A DNA stretch of 64,000 nucleotides, taken from Trebonia sp963843745 (GTDB lineage Bacteria; Actinomycetota; Actinomycetes; Streptosporangiales; Streptosporangiaceae). The stretch is from contig CAWJLP010000007.1 of NCBI GenBank assembly GCA_963843745.1, positions 1,426,001-1,490,000 on the forward strand, given 5' to 3'. The notes below the pieces were generated by a model. That model made no database searches. It was given only the letters and a program-made list of their open reading frames with translations, and was not told where the DNA came from. The translations under genes were made by a program, and so were the position numbers. This document shows, one piece after another, positions 34,733 through 42,962 of the stretch. The stretch's first letter is position 1. Each line of letters begins with the position of its first letter.

Positions 34733-35606
34733 CGCGGGCCGCCTCCAGATCCTTGATGATCTCGTCGAGGATCTCCGTGGTCCGCTGGGGATCGTGGGCC
34801 ATGATGCTCAGCCGCTCCATGGCGAGCAGGTACCGCTCGACTTCGGTCGGCTTGTCGAGGTACAGCGCGCTGGCCAGGTTCTCGACGTACACCACGTCGG
34901 GGAGGTCGGGCTCGGCGAAGCGCAGGATGCTGAACCCGGTCGGCGTCGCGTGGCCGCCCAGTCCGTAGGGCAGGACCTGCAGGGTCAGCGACGGCGTGCC
35001 GCTCTGCTCCCTGAGGTAGCACAGCTGGTCAAGGTGCACGCCGATCCCGGCGACGGGACGGCGCAGCGGCGCCTCGTCCACGATCATCCAGAGCCTGAGC
35101 TTGCCCTCGCGGTAGCGGCGCTGCCGCTCCCTGCGCAGCAGCACGTGCCGTTCGGTCTGCTCGACGGGAAAGTCGCCGAGCGCGAGCACGGCAGCCGCGT
35201 ACTCCTCCGTCTGCAGCAGGCCGGGGATGAAATGCGGGTCGTAGCCGCGGATCGCCCGCGCCGCCTCTTCCATGCCCACGTAGGACTGGAACCACTCGGG
35301 CAGGACGTCGTTGTACCGGTGCCACCAGGCCGGCCGGTTCGCCTGCTCGGCCAGGGTGAGCAGCTCTTCCCGCTCGGCGGGGGCGACGCCGTACAGGGTC
35401 AGCAGGTCGAGCACGTCGATCTCGCGGATGGCGTTCCGGCCCAGCTCAATGCGGCTGATCTTGGAGTCCGACGCGCGTATGGACGCGGCCGCCTGCCGTG
35501 CGGAGATTCCCTGGGCTTCCCTGATCCGGCGCAAGTGGTTGCCGAGCAGGATGCGCAAGACGGTAGGCCCGTCAGAAGAGTCAGGCACGCCGGCCGACCT
35601 CCCCAT
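34725..35606 (-). CDS. XRE-family regulator with DUF5753 domain (Scr1-like), pair 2
   Basis: The 293-residue protein has an XRE helix-turn-helix (LGNHLRRIREAQGISARQAA and ASDSKISRIELGRNAIRE) and a DUF5753 domain (VGMEEAARAIRGYDPHFIPG, LLQTEEYAAAVL, LQVLPYGLGGH). The ATG at 35606 is chosen because the frame upstream (to 35672) encodes an uncharacteristic stretch; a GGGAA lies just before the chosen start. The closest relative in the window is the regulator of pair 1, with the same domain order but clearly diverged sequence. Confidence 0.9.
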   Translation of the reverse strand: MGRSAGVPDSSDGPTVLRILLGNHLRRIREAQGISARQAAASIRASDSKISRIELGRNAIREIDVLDLLTLYGVAPAEREELLTLAEQANRPAWWHRYNDVLPEWFQSYVGMEEAARAIRGYDPHFIPGLLQTEEYAAAVLALGDFPVEQTERHVLLRRERQRRYREGKLRLWMIVDEAPLRRPVAGIGVHLDQLCYLREQSGTPSLTLQVLPYGLGGHATPTGFSILRFAEPDLPDVVYVENLASALYLDKPTEVERYLLAMERLSIMAHDPQRTTEILDEIIKDLEAARDE

Positions 35607-35697
35607 TTCCCGTCGCCATGCGCTGCGGCTAAAGGCGCATGAAATTATGCATTCCCCTTGCGGTGGGCGCATGCATACGCCCGATGATATCCCAGAT

Positions 35698-35735
35698 GCC
35701 TAATCAGGCTAGGTTCTCAGATAGTGAGATTAGGC
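35698..35735. promoter_or_regulatory. Inverted repeat GCCTAATC/GATTAGGC
   Basis: Two perfect 8-bp arms are 22 nt apart and enclose CTCA-GATAG-TGAG. It lies about 90 nt upstream of the pair 2 XRE start and is a candidate operator for that regulator. Confidence 0.5.
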
Positions 35736-35772
35736 GCTGGCCGGCCCCGCGACGCGCTCCGGCGCCGGCCGA

Positions 35773-35810
35773 TGCCCGCTCGTGCCCGCTCGTGCCCGCT
35801 CGTGCCCGCC
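35773..35810 (+). repeat. 10-bp tandem repeat TGCCCGCTCG
   Basis: Three full copies and a partial fourth (TGCCCGCCGG) follow head to tail. Confidence 0.8.
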
Positions 35811-35982
35811 GGTCCGGGTTCACGGCCGGCCCGGATGTTAACTGCCGTCCGCCCAAGCACCACGTTTGCGCATGCACAATGCCCCGCTATGTACGTGGAA
35901 ACGGACAGCCGCCGCCCGCGGACAGCGGATGGCGCCCGCCGCCGGGCGGCCGGGGATTCGCCGGCCTCGGGAAATTTACCGT

Positions 35983-36000
35983 CGTAAATTGCCGAATTAA
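35983..36000. promoter_or_regulatory. AT-rich palindrome AATTTAC-N4-GTAAATT
   Basis: A perfect 7+7 palindrome with 4-nt centre stands out in GC-rich surroundings, about 210 nt before the aldo/keto reductase. It looks like a repressor operator; the cognate protein is unknown. Confidence 0.5.
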
Positions 36001-36074
36001 CCCGGCCGCAACGACGCCGCAGGCGGCGGGCCATTGCGTTAGTTATTCCGGCGCTCGGCCTATTCTCCGGCCCT

Positions 36075-36097
36075 TTGTCAACAGCATTGTCAACAGC
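36075..36097 (+). repeat. Direct repeat TTGTCAACAGC
   Basis: TTGTCAACAGC occurs at 36075-36085 and 36087-36097, a 12-bp period. Confidence 0.7.
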
Positions 36098-36194
36098 GTG
36101 CCGTCGGCGGGACGCCGCCGCCGGCCCCTCCGCCGCCAGGCCGCCGGGCCGCCAGGTCGCCAGGCCGTCGTCCGTGGGGCCTGGCGCGCATCCG

Positions 36195-36200
36195 TATGAT
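36195..36200 (+). promoter_or_regulatory. -10-like box TATGAT of the aldo/keto reductase gene
   Basis: TATGAT ends 7 nt before the ATG at 36208 and overlaps the alternative ATG at 36196, which argues for 36208 as the start of a leaderless mRNA. Confidence 0.55.
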
Positions 36201-36207
36201 GCCTGCC

Positions 36208-37158
36208 ATGCGCTATCGAACCCTCGGTGATTCAGGGCTGCTCGTATCGGTAGTCGGCCTCGGCTGCAACAACTTCGGCGGCCGCATCGACCTGCAGCGG
36301 ACCCGCGCGGTGGTCGACGCGGCCATCGACGCCGGCATCACGCTCTTCGACACCGCCGAAATGTACGGCAAGGACGGCGGTTCTGAGCTCGCCCTCGGCG
36401 AGGTGCTGGCGGGCCGCAGGGACAAGGTCGTGCTCGCGACGAAGTTCGGCCACCAGAAGGTGGACATGGGCTACGGCCCCGCCGCGGGCGCCAAGGGCGG
36501 CCGCGGCTACATCAGGCTCGCGGTGGAGAAGTCGCTGCGCCGGCTGCGCACCGATTACATCGACCTGTACCAGCTGCACACCCCGGACCCGCTGACCCCG
36601 ATCGAGGAGACGATCGCCGCGCTCGACGAGCTGGTGGCCGAGGGCAAGGTCAGGTACATCGGGCACTCGAACCTGTCCGGCTGGCAGCTCGCGGACGCCG
36701 CGCACAAGAGCGCCGCCCGCACCCCGTTCATCTCCGCGCAGAACCAGTGGTCGCTGCTCGACCGCGGCGTGGAGGCCGAGGTGGTGCCCGCCGCCGCCGC
36801 CTTCGGGCTCGGCGTGCTGCCCTATTTTCCGCTAGCCAACGGGATGCTCACCGGGAAGGTCCGGCGCGGCAGTGAACTGCCCGCGGGCAGCAGGATCGCG
36901 ACGCGGTCGCACTTGGTCACCGAAGAGAAGCTGGAAACGGTGGAGGCGCTCATCGAGTGGGGCGCTGAACGCGGCGTCTCCATCCTCGAGATCGCCATCG
37001 GCGGCCTCGCGGCGCTGCCCGGCTGCGCCTCGGTGATCGCCGGCGCGACGTCGGCGGAACAGGTCATCGCCAACGTCTCCGCCGGCGAGTGGGAGCCGAC
37101 CCAGGAAGAGCTCGCCGAGCTTGACAAGATCTCGCCGCCACCCGCCCGGGATGTCTAG
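36208..37158 (+). CDS. Aldo/keto reductase
   Basis: The 316-residue protein is an NADPH-dependent aldo/keto reductase with a TIM-barrel fold. It begins MRYRTLGDSGLLVSVVGLG; the catalytic residues are Asp and Tyr in LFDTAEMYG, Lys in VLATKFG and His in DLYQLHTPDP. The cofactor-binding C-terminal part includes VIAGATSAEQVIANV. The substrate is unknown. The start is set by the -10-like box. Its stop shares CTAG (37155-37158) with the convergent protease gene. Confidence 0.92.
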   Translation: MRYRTLGDSGLLVSVVGLGCNNFGGRIDLQRTRAVVDAAIDAGITLFDTAEMYGKDGGSELALGEVLAGRRDKVVLATKFGHQKVDMGYGPAAGAKGGRGYIRLAVEKSLRRLRTDYIDLYQLHTPDPLTPIEETIAALDELVAEGKVRYIGHSNLSGWQLADAAHKSAARTPFISAQNQWSLLDRGVEAEVVPAAAAFGLGVLPYFPLANGMLTGKVRRGSELPAGSRIATRSHLVTEEKLETVEALIEWGAERGVSILEIAIGGLAALPGCASVIAGATSAEQVIANVSAGEWEPTQEELAELDKISPPPARDV

Positions 37159-37994
37159 CTGGCTGCCTTCGCCGTCTGGTACAGGACCGCCACCGCCGCG
37201 CCGAACGCCGCGGAGTACGACACCTGCGGCAGGTCACCGCCCTGCTCGTAGCCGCCGATCACGCCGATCACGGTGCCCTGGCCCGAGGACGCCGACACGT
37301 CGGCGAGGAACGGCCCGCCGCTCGTGCCGTTGGTGTACCCGCCGCAGTCGAACTCGAGCTGCGTCGGGCTGAAGAGCTTCGTCCAGTTCACGCAGGAGAC
37401 CGGCTGGTCCGCGGCGTCGGGGTAGCCGATCACCCGCACCAGGCCGCCGGCGGCGGCGTCGGCGTCGGTGGCGACGTGCTCGGCGCCGGTCACGGCCTCG
37501 ACCGGCGCGCCGCCAGGCGCGGCGGACAGCTGCAGGAAGGCAACGTCGTCGTCGGGGTCCTGGGCGGACTGCCAGGCCGCGTCGGTGTACACCCGGGTGA
37601 CCTGCCAGACCCCGTACGGTTCCGTGCCGTTGGCGTAGCCGGGCACGAACGCGATCTGGCCGGACACGCCGGTCACGCAGTGCGCGGCCGTGATGGCCAG
37701 GTCACCGTGCGGGCTGTCCACGACGCTCGCGGTGCAGAAGTGCGAGCTGAGCTTTCCCGAGCTCTCGGCGAACAGCGCGCCGACGGTCGCTACCCCGTCG
37801 AAGGACTGCCCGTTGCTGGACACCCGGGCGGCCCCGATGCCGCCAGCGCCCAGCCGGGCCGGCCAGGTGTTTCCTGCGGCCCCGCTGCGCGCGGGCGCCA
37901 GCGACAGGGTCACGAACACGGCAACGGCGGCCAGGATGGAGATGAGGCGACCATGCGTCCGCCCGCTCGCCGCGAGGCGCGCAGCCAGCCTCAT
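37155..37994 (-). CDS. Secreted trypsin-like serine protease
   Basis: The 279-residue protein has a signal peptide (RLISILAAVAVFVTLSLAPA) and a chymotrypsin-fold protease domain. The catalytic His is in LAITAAHCV, the Asp in PDDDVAFLQL and the Ser in NGTSGGPFLA; Cys pairs around the His and near CGGYTNG may form disulfides. It is expected to act outside the cell on unknown proteins. The ATG is preceded by GGAGG. An inverted repeat upstream (38023-38054) may be its operator. Confidence 0.9.
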   Translation of the reverse strand: MRLAARLAASGRTHGRLISILAAVAVFVTLSLAPARSGAAGNTWPARLGAGGIGAARVSSNGQSFDGVATVGALFAESSGKLSSHFCTASVVDSPHGDLAITAAHCVTGVSGQIAFVPGYANGTEPYGVWQVTRVYTDAAWQSAQDPDDDVAFLQLSAAPGGAPVEAVTGAEHVATDADAAAGGLVRVIGYPDAADQPVSCVNWTKLFSPTQLEFDCGGYTNGTSGGPFLADVSASSGQGTVIGVIGGYEQGGDLPQVSYSAAFGAAVAVLYQTAKAAS

Positions 37995-38022
37995 CCACTA
38001 ACCTCCACAGAGCCCGATATAT

Positions 38023-38054
38023 GCTGATTTGTCCGCCAGGAGGCAAAAATCAGC
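38023..38054. promoter_or_regulatory. Inverted repeat upstream of the protease gene
   Basis: GCTGATTT (38023-38030) and AAATCAGC (38047-38054) are perfect arms 16 nt apart, about 30 nt before the protease start on the minus strand. Confidence 0.45.
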
Positions 38055-38139
38055 TACTGCCCACATCGCGCATCGTTCGTTGCCGTGCCGATGCCTAATT
38101 GTGATCTATCGACTGCCCACACACTAGAGGCTCATCCTT

Positions 38140-38158
38140 GGAACTTCCTTAGAGTTCC
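38140..38158. promoter_or_regulatory. Inverted repeat GGAACT-N7-AGTTCC before the MATE gene
   Basis: Perfect 6-bp arms lie just upstream of the -10-like box TAAACT (38170-38175), where an operator for the MATE exporter would be expected. Confidence 0.45.
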
Positions 38159-38169
38159 CTGGTTCTCCC

Positions 38170-38175
38170 TAAACT
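38170..38175 (+). promoter_or_regulatory. -10-like box TAAACT of the MATE gene
   Basis: TAAACT ends 7 nt before the GTG at 38183; no SD is present. Confidence 0.5.
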
Positions 38176-38182
38176 TTGCGAC

Positions 38183-39538
38183 GTGACGGCACACCGCGGG
38201 GCGCATCGTGAGCTCGACAGGCGCATCATCGCGCTTGGCCTCCCCGCGCTCGGCGCGATCGCGGCCGAGCCGCTGTACACCCTGGTGGACACCGCGATCG
38301 TCGGCCATCTGGGCCGCCAGCAGCTCGACGCGCTGGCGATCGCGACGAGCGTGCTGTCGATCGTCTCCTGGCTGACCATCTTCCTGGCCACCGCAACGAC
38401 GTCCGCGGTGGCGCGGCTGGTCGCGGCGCGCGACGGCGAGGCCGCGGGTCGCGCGGTCGGGGCGGCGTACCTGCTCGCGGTGGCGCTCGGCGTGCTCACG
38501 GCGGCGATCCTGCTGGTCGCCGCGCCGTGGGTCGCGCAGGTGCTCGGCGCCCGCGGTGGCGTCCTGACCGGCGCCGTCGGCTACCTGCGGGCCGCCGCGG
38601 CGGGGCTGCCGTTCCTCTACGTGTCGTACGCGGGCAACGGCCACCTGATCGGCCTCGCCGACACCAAGACGCCGCTGCGGATCGCGGTCGCGGCCAACGT
38701 CGCGAACGCCGGGCTGGAGGCCGCCCTGGTGTTCGGCGCGCACGCCGGGCTGCTCGGGTCCGCCTGGGGCACGGTCATCGCGCAGGCAGGAGCGGCGGCC
38801 TGGTACGCGGCCGAGTCCTGGCGGCAGCCGCAGGCGCCGCCCCGCCGGCCGCGGCGCGCGGAGATCCGCTCCCTGCTGCGCGACGGGCACCAGCTCTCGG
38901 TGCGGACGATCGCGCTCGGCGTGGTGCCGCTGGCGGCGGTGGCGGTCGTGGCCAGGCTCGGCCCGACGCAGCTCGCCGGCCAGCAGATCGCCAACCGCAT
39001 CTGGTACCTGCTCTCGCTGTCGCTCGACGCGTTCGCCGTGCCCGCCCAGGTGTTCGTCAGCGCGGCCCTCGGCGCGGGCGACCCGGACACCGCCCGGCTG
39101 ACCGGCCGCCGCACGCTGCGGCTCGGGCTGGCGGCCGGCGTCGCGCTCGGCGTGGTCACCGCGGCGCTGGCGCCGGTCGCCCCCGCCCTGTTCACCGCCG
39201 ACCCCGCGGTGCGGCACGCGGCCACGACCGGGCTGCTGTGCGCGGCGCTGACCCAGCCGCTCGCCGCGCTCGCGTTCGTCCTCGACGGGCTCATCCTCGG
39301 CATCGCCGACTACGCCGCGATGCGCCGCGCGATGCTGCTCGCGATCCTCGCCTTCGCCCCGGTCGCGGCCCTGACGCTGCGTTTTCCCTGGCTGGGGCTG
39401 CCCGGCATCTGGGCGGCGCTCGGCCTGTGGCTGGCCGCCCGCTCGGCGCTTCTCGGGTACCGCTGGCGCGAAGCAACGCGTTCGTTCGGAATGAAAGATC
39501 CTTATCCCGAACGGGCCCGTGATTCCTCCGCCACCTAA
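38183..39538 (+). CDS. MATE family efflux transporter (DinF-like)
   Basis: The 451-residue protein has twelve predicted membrane helices in two related halves, the MATE pattern. The first half shows IIALGLPALGAIAAEPLYTL, VDTAIVGHLGRQQLDALAIA and AGNGHLIGLADTKTPLRIAV, typical of the DinF branch. Such proteins export drugs or metabolites using Na+ or H+. The GTG start follows a TAAACT box at leaderless spacing. The last 15 residues are polar. The neighbouring quinone reductase gene starts 10 nt after its stop. Confidence 0.92.
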   Translation: MTAHRGAHRELDRRIIALGLPALGAIAAEPLYTLVDTAIVGHLGRQQLDALAIATSVLSIVSWLTIFLATATTSAVARLVAARDGEAAGRAVGAAYLLAVALGVLTAAILLVAAPWVAQVLGARGGVLTGAVGYLRAAAAGLPFLYVSYAGNGHLIGLADTKTPLRIAVAANVANAGLEAALVFGAHAGLLGSAWGTVIAQAGAAAWYAAESWRQPQAPPRRPRRAEIRSLLRDGHQLSVRTIALGVVPLAAVAVVARLGPTQLAGQQIANRIWYLLSLSLDAFAVPAQVFVSAALGAGDPDTARLTGRRTLRLGLAAGVALGVVTAALAPVAPALFTADPAVRHAATTGLLCAALTQPLAALAFVLDGLILGIADYAAMRRAMLLAILAFAPVAALTLRFPWLGLPGIWAALGLWLAARSALLGYRWREATRSFGMKDPYPERARDSSAT

Positions 39539-39541
39539 GCT
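39536..39541 (+). promoter_or_regulatory. -10-like box TAAGCT of the quinone reductase gene
   Basis: TAAGCT ends 7 nt before the ATG at 39549 and overlaps the stop codon of the MATE gene. Confidence 0.5.
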
Positions 39542-39548
39542 GGTCCTC

Positions 39549-40517
39549 ATGAGGGCCGCTGTGTACCGGGGCACGGGCGCCGCGCGCGACGTGCTGCGGG
39601 TCGAGGAAGTCGCCAGGCCGGAGCCCGGGCCCGGCGAGGTGCTCGTCCGGGTGCACGCCTCCGGCGTGAACCCGACCGACGTCAAGTCGCGGGCCGGGGC
39701 GACCGCGCGGCCGGTCGACGAGTTCCAGATCCCGCACCACGACGGCGCCGGGGTGATCGAGGACGTCGGCCCTGGCGTCGACCCGGCCAGGACCGGTGAG
39801 CGGGTGTGGGTGTGGCTCGCCGCGTTCGGACGGCGCTGGGGCACCGCCGCGGAATGGACCGTGGTCCCCGCCCGGCAGGCCGTCCCGCTGCCCGACGGCG
39901 TGAGTTTCGAGCTGGGCGCGTCGCTCGGCGTCCCCGCGGTGACCGCGGACCGCTGCCTGTTCGCTGACGGCCCGCTGTCAGGGAAGGCCGTGCTGGTCGC
40001 GGGCGGGGCCGGCGCCGTCGGGCACTTCGCGATCGAGCTCGCCAGGCACGCGGGCGGCCGCGTCGTGACCACGGTCAGCGGCCCGGAGAAGGCGGAGCTC
40101 GCCGCCAAGGCCGGGGCCGACCTGGTGGTGAACTACCGGGACGCGGACGCGGCGGATCAGCTGAAGGCGTTCGCGCCCGTGATGGACCGGATCGTCGAGG
40201 TGGCGCTCGGCGCGAACCTGGCGCTCGACCTGGCGTTGTCCGGGCCGCCCACGGTCGTGGTCAGCTACGCCGCGGACGGTCCCGACCCGGTGCTGCCGGT
40301 GCGGGCCTGCATGACCGCCAACGTGACGCTGCGGTTCGTGCTGCTGTACGGGATGACCGCCGGCGCGCTGGACGCGGCCGTCGCCAGCGTCTCCGGCGCG
40401 CTCGCCGCGGGCGCGCTGACCGAGCTGCCGGTCCGCCGGTTCCCGCTCAGCGAGATCGCGGCCGCGCACGAGGCCGTCGAGCGCGGCGTCACCGGCAAGG
40501 TGCTCGTGATCCCGTAG
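39549..40517 (+). CDS. NADPH:quinone reductase (zeta-crystallin-like MDR family)
   Basis: The 322-residue protein is a zinc-free medium-chain dehydrogenase/reductase of the quinone oxidoreductase type. It shows VLVRVHASGVNPTDVKSRAG, HHDGAGVIEDVG and the NADPH-binding loop VLVAGGAGAVGHFAIELARH, with no structural zinc-binding Cys cluster. The ATG at 39549 is where family homology begins, and a TAAGCT box precedes it. It may be made from its own leaderless transcript despite lying close to the MATE gene. Confidence 0.9.
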   Translation: MRAAVYRGTGAARDVLRVEEVARPEPGPGEVLVRVHASGVNPTDVKSRAGATARPVDEFQIPHHDGAGVIEDVGPGVDPARTGERVWVWLAAFGRRWGTAAEWTVVPARQAVPLPDGVSFELGASLGVPAVTADRCLFADGPLSGKAVLVAGGAGAVGHFAIELARHAGGRVVTTVSGPEKAELAAKAGADLVVNYRDADAADQLKAFAPVMDRIVEVALGANLALDLALSGPPTVVVSYAADGPDPVLPVRACMTANVTLRFVLLYGMTAGALDAAVASVSGALAAGALTELPVRRFPLSEIAAAHEAVERGVTGKVLVIP

Positions 40518-40525
40518 CCGCCGCG

Positions 40526-40726
40526 CTAGCCGAAAAACCGCTTGCCGAACCGGTCCTTCCGGCCACTGCCGCCGCACCTGCGGCAGCGCCGGTTCGCGTA
40601 CGTGTACACTCCGCCGGAGTGCCTGCCGGTCCCCTTGCACAGCCCGCATCTGGCCAGCGGGTGAATTCGCAGTGAGACGAAATATCCCACTACTGCGATG
40701 ATGATGATGAGAATGAGAATGACCAA
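40526..40726 (-). CDS. Small membrane protein with DnaJ-type zinc-binding repeats
   Basis: The 66-residue protein has one N-terminal membrane helix (MVILILIIIIAVVGYFVSL) followed by a Cys-rich tail. Two CxxC units (CGLCKGTGR and CRRCGGSGR) resemble the CxxCxGxG zinc-binding repeats of DnaJ. The Cys tail is probably cytoplasmic and binds one zinc. Small proteins of this layout occur in actinomycetes without a known role. It is convergent with the quinone reductase gene, with 8 nt between the stops. Confidence 0.7.
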   Translation of the reverse strand: MVILILIIIIAVVGYFVSLRIHPLARCGLCKGTGRHSGGVYTYANRRCRRCGGSGRKDRFGKRFFG

Positions 40727-41312
40727 GGTCAGAACACCCCGTCGATGCGCGGCGCATGCAGTTCCCCGAAACCGCGCACTGAGCGGTGCGCAGCTCCCCG
40801 TGTGCCCAGGGTCCAGTCAGGTCGCGCAGGCCGCCGCCGTGAGAGCGCCCCGGGTAAATGTGCCGACGACGTCCCGCTGCCGTCGGTGTATATCCACAAG
40901 AATAGATGAAATTCATTGTTCGGGTAAGTGATTTATCTAAACTGGGATGCCTTAGGCGGGGACAATGAAAACACCGGTATCGCCAGATAGTTTTGGTCAA
41001 ATTCCGTCACAGCCGTCGGCCCTCGCGCCGAGCGGCCTGCTGGTACCTGGCCACGCGGCCGGCTTGCCCGGTCCAGGTCCAGGCGCTGGCCGGGCACCGG
41101 TGAGTACCCGCGAAGCCACCAGATGACCCACTCCGTAACCACCGCCACGATCCGCGAGCCGGCTGCCGCCGGGCAAATTCTTAAGATCTCCTTAATTCGT
41201 CGGGTCCGAAAACCCTGATCCCTACAATTGCCTTCAGCTCAGCAGAAATCGGTCTTTTACCGGGAATACCCGCTTGCCCGATAACAGGCCGCCGGGGACG
41301 GGGGAGTCGTCC
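40727..41312. other. Intergenic region before a polytopic membrane protein gene
   Basis: The region contains two AT-richer patches (about 40893-40975 and 41170-41240), unusual for this genome. One of them, AAATTCTTAAGATCTCCTTAAT near 41174, includes an AGATCT palindrome (its two parts are AAATTCTTAAG and ATCTCCTTAAT). A 71-codon minus-strand frame at 40933-41148 has no recognisable features and is not called. Promoters for the flanking divergent genes are expected here. Confidence 0.5.
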
Positions 41313-42962
41313 ATGTCGCAATCCGGACTCTTGCCGTCCGTTAACACCCCGTCGCAGTCTGGCGCGGACATTGGGTCCGGATTTGACTGGCGGCGGCTGG
41401 TGACGCCGGCGTGCTTCGCGGTGGCGGGGGTGGCGCTGTACTTCCTCTACCTCGCGCAGGCGAGCCGGATCGGGTTCGGTTCCGACGGCGCGGCGATCGC
41501 GCAGCAGGGCTGGGACGTGCTGCACGGGAACGTGCTGCTGCACGGCTGGGAACTGTCCGACATCGCGTTCTACACCATCGAGGTCCCCGAGTTCGCGGCG
41601 CTTGAGTGGCTGCGCGGCGGGCTGGACCCCTGGGTCATCTCCTCGCTCGAGGCGCTGAACCTGACCATCGTAGTGCTGCTCGCCGCGCTGGTGGCCAAGG
41701 GCCGGGCGACCGGGCGGGAGGGGCTGATCCGGGCGCTGATCGCTGGCGGGATCCTGCTGGCACCGACGCCGGGGGCGGCCGGCACGCTGATGCTGGGGAA
41801 CCCTGACCACCTGGCGACGCAGATCCCGCTGCTGCTGGTGTGGCTGATCCTGGACCGCGCGGTGCCGAGCTGGCGGGTGCCGGTGGCGGTCGGCGCGCTG
41901 CTGGCCTGGGCGCGGATGTCGGACACCATCGTGCTGCTCGAGGGCGAGATCCCGCTGTTCGTCGTCTGCGTGATCCGGATGTACCGGCGCCGCGGGCCGC
42001 TGCGCGGGCAGTGGTACGACGCCTCTCTCGCCATCGCGGCGGTCATCGCGAACGAGGCCGCGAAGGTGGCGCTGCGGCTGGTGCACGATCACGGCGGGTT
42101 CACGCCCTTCCCGCTGCAGGAGTACTTCGCGAGCATCTCCGCGTGGGCGGGCAACATCTTCGTGACTGTGCAGAGCTTCTTCGACCTGTACGGCGCCGAC
42201 TTCTCCGGCCAGCGGCTCAAGGCGGCCCCCGGGCTGGTCATCCCCGCCGCGCACCTGGTCGGGGTGGCGCTCGCCGTGGTGGCGATCTGGTGGGCGGTGC
42301 GCCGGCTGCCCGGCAGCGACCTGATGATCCAGGTGCTCACGGCGGCCATGGTGTGCTCGCTGGTCGCCTACACGGTACTCGGCGGGTACAGCGCGGGCGG
42401 CGGGGCGCACGACCTGATGCCGGTGCTGCCGATCGGCGCGGTGCTGGCCGGGCGGCTGCTCACCGGCGACGTGATCCGCCGCGGCCTCATCCCCGTCCTC
42501 GCGCTCGCGCTGGCGCTCTACGGCGCCATTCTGTGGCGCGACGCCCTGGTGGCCAAGCCGAGCCCCGCGATCGCCACCCGCCAGCAGCTGGCGAACTGGC
42601 TCACCGAGCACCACCTCGGCTATGGTCTGTCCAACTACTACACGGCGAGCCAGCTCTCGGTGGACAGCAGCGGGACGATGATCGTCCCGATCAACCGGCG
42701 CTTCGGACAGCTCGTGCTGAGCCCGTGGAACTCGGAGGCGTCCTGGTACGACCCCGCGCGGCACGACGCCACCTTCTTCGTCGCGAACCAGATGCAGGGC
42801 TGCCCGCCGGACGATGCCGCCTGGGCAGCGGCGGCGCGCAGCGCGTTCGGCCCGCCCGCCGCGACGTACTCCGTGGCCGGTGCCGAGGTCATGGTCTGGC
42901 ACCACAACCTGCTCAGCGACTACCTGCCCGCGGTCAAGCCGCACCGTCCGTCGGCCTGCTGA
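41313..42962 (+). CDS. Polytopic membrane protein, possibly a GT-C-type transferase
   Basis: The 549-residue protein has about ten to twelve membrane helices spread over residues 30-420, then a soluble C-terminal domain with SNYYTASQLSVDSSGTMIVP and AEVMVWHHNLLSDYL. An early large extracytoplasmic loop with acidic residues (GFGSDGAAIAQQGWDVLHGN) is reminiscent of GT-C-fold glycosyltransferases, but no family-defining motif was recognised. The ATG at 41313 has GGGGGAG at good spacing; the frame is open to 41274. Its 3' end overlaps the convergent gene by 29 bases. Confidence 0.75.
   Translation: MSQSGLLPSVNTPSQSGADIGSGFDWRRLVTPACFAVAGVALYFLYLAQASRIGFGSDGAAIAQQGWDVLHGNVLLHGWELSDIAFYTIEVPEFAALEWLRGGLDPWVISSLEALNLTIVVLLAALVAKGRATGREGLIRALIAGGILLAPTPGAAGTLMLGNPDHLATQIPLLLVWLILDRAVPSWRVPVAVGALLAWARMSDTIVLLEGEIPLFVVCVIRMYRRRGPLRGQWYDASLAIAAVIANEAAKVALRLVHDHGGFTPFPLQEYFASISAWAGNIFVTVQSFFDLYGADFSGQRLKAAPGLVIPAAHLVGVALAVVAIWWAVRRLPGSDLMIQVLTAAMVCSLVAYTVLGGYSAGGGAHDLMPVLPIGAVLAGRLLTGDVIRRGLIPVLALALALYGAILWRDALVAKPSPAIATRQQLANWLTEHHLGYGLSNYYTASQLSVDSSGTMIVPINRRFGQLVLSPWNSEASWYDPARHDATFFVANQMQGCPPDDAAWAAAARSAFGPPAATYSVAGAEVMVWHHNLLSDYLPAVKPHRPSAC

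Larger units (their letters stand above)
35607..36195. other. Intergenic region with several palindromes and short repeats
   Basis: The 590 bases between the pair 2 regulator and the aldo/keto reductase hold no convincing gene. They contain an inverted repeat at 35698-35735, a 10-bp tandem repeat at 35773-35810, an AT-rich palindrome at 35983-36000 and a 12-bp direct repeat at 36075-36097. The upstream region of the pair 2 regulator is included. Open frames in it have no recognisable features. Confidence 0.6.

Noticed and set aside
40933..41148. 71-codon minus-strand frame
   Set aside because: No motif, no SD, unusual Arg/Gly/Pro content, and it lies in an AT-patchy intergenic region.
41181..42944. 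587-codon minus-strand frame opposite the polytopic membrane gene
   Set aside because: Antisense shadow; the plus-strand frame has regular membrane helices and an SD.
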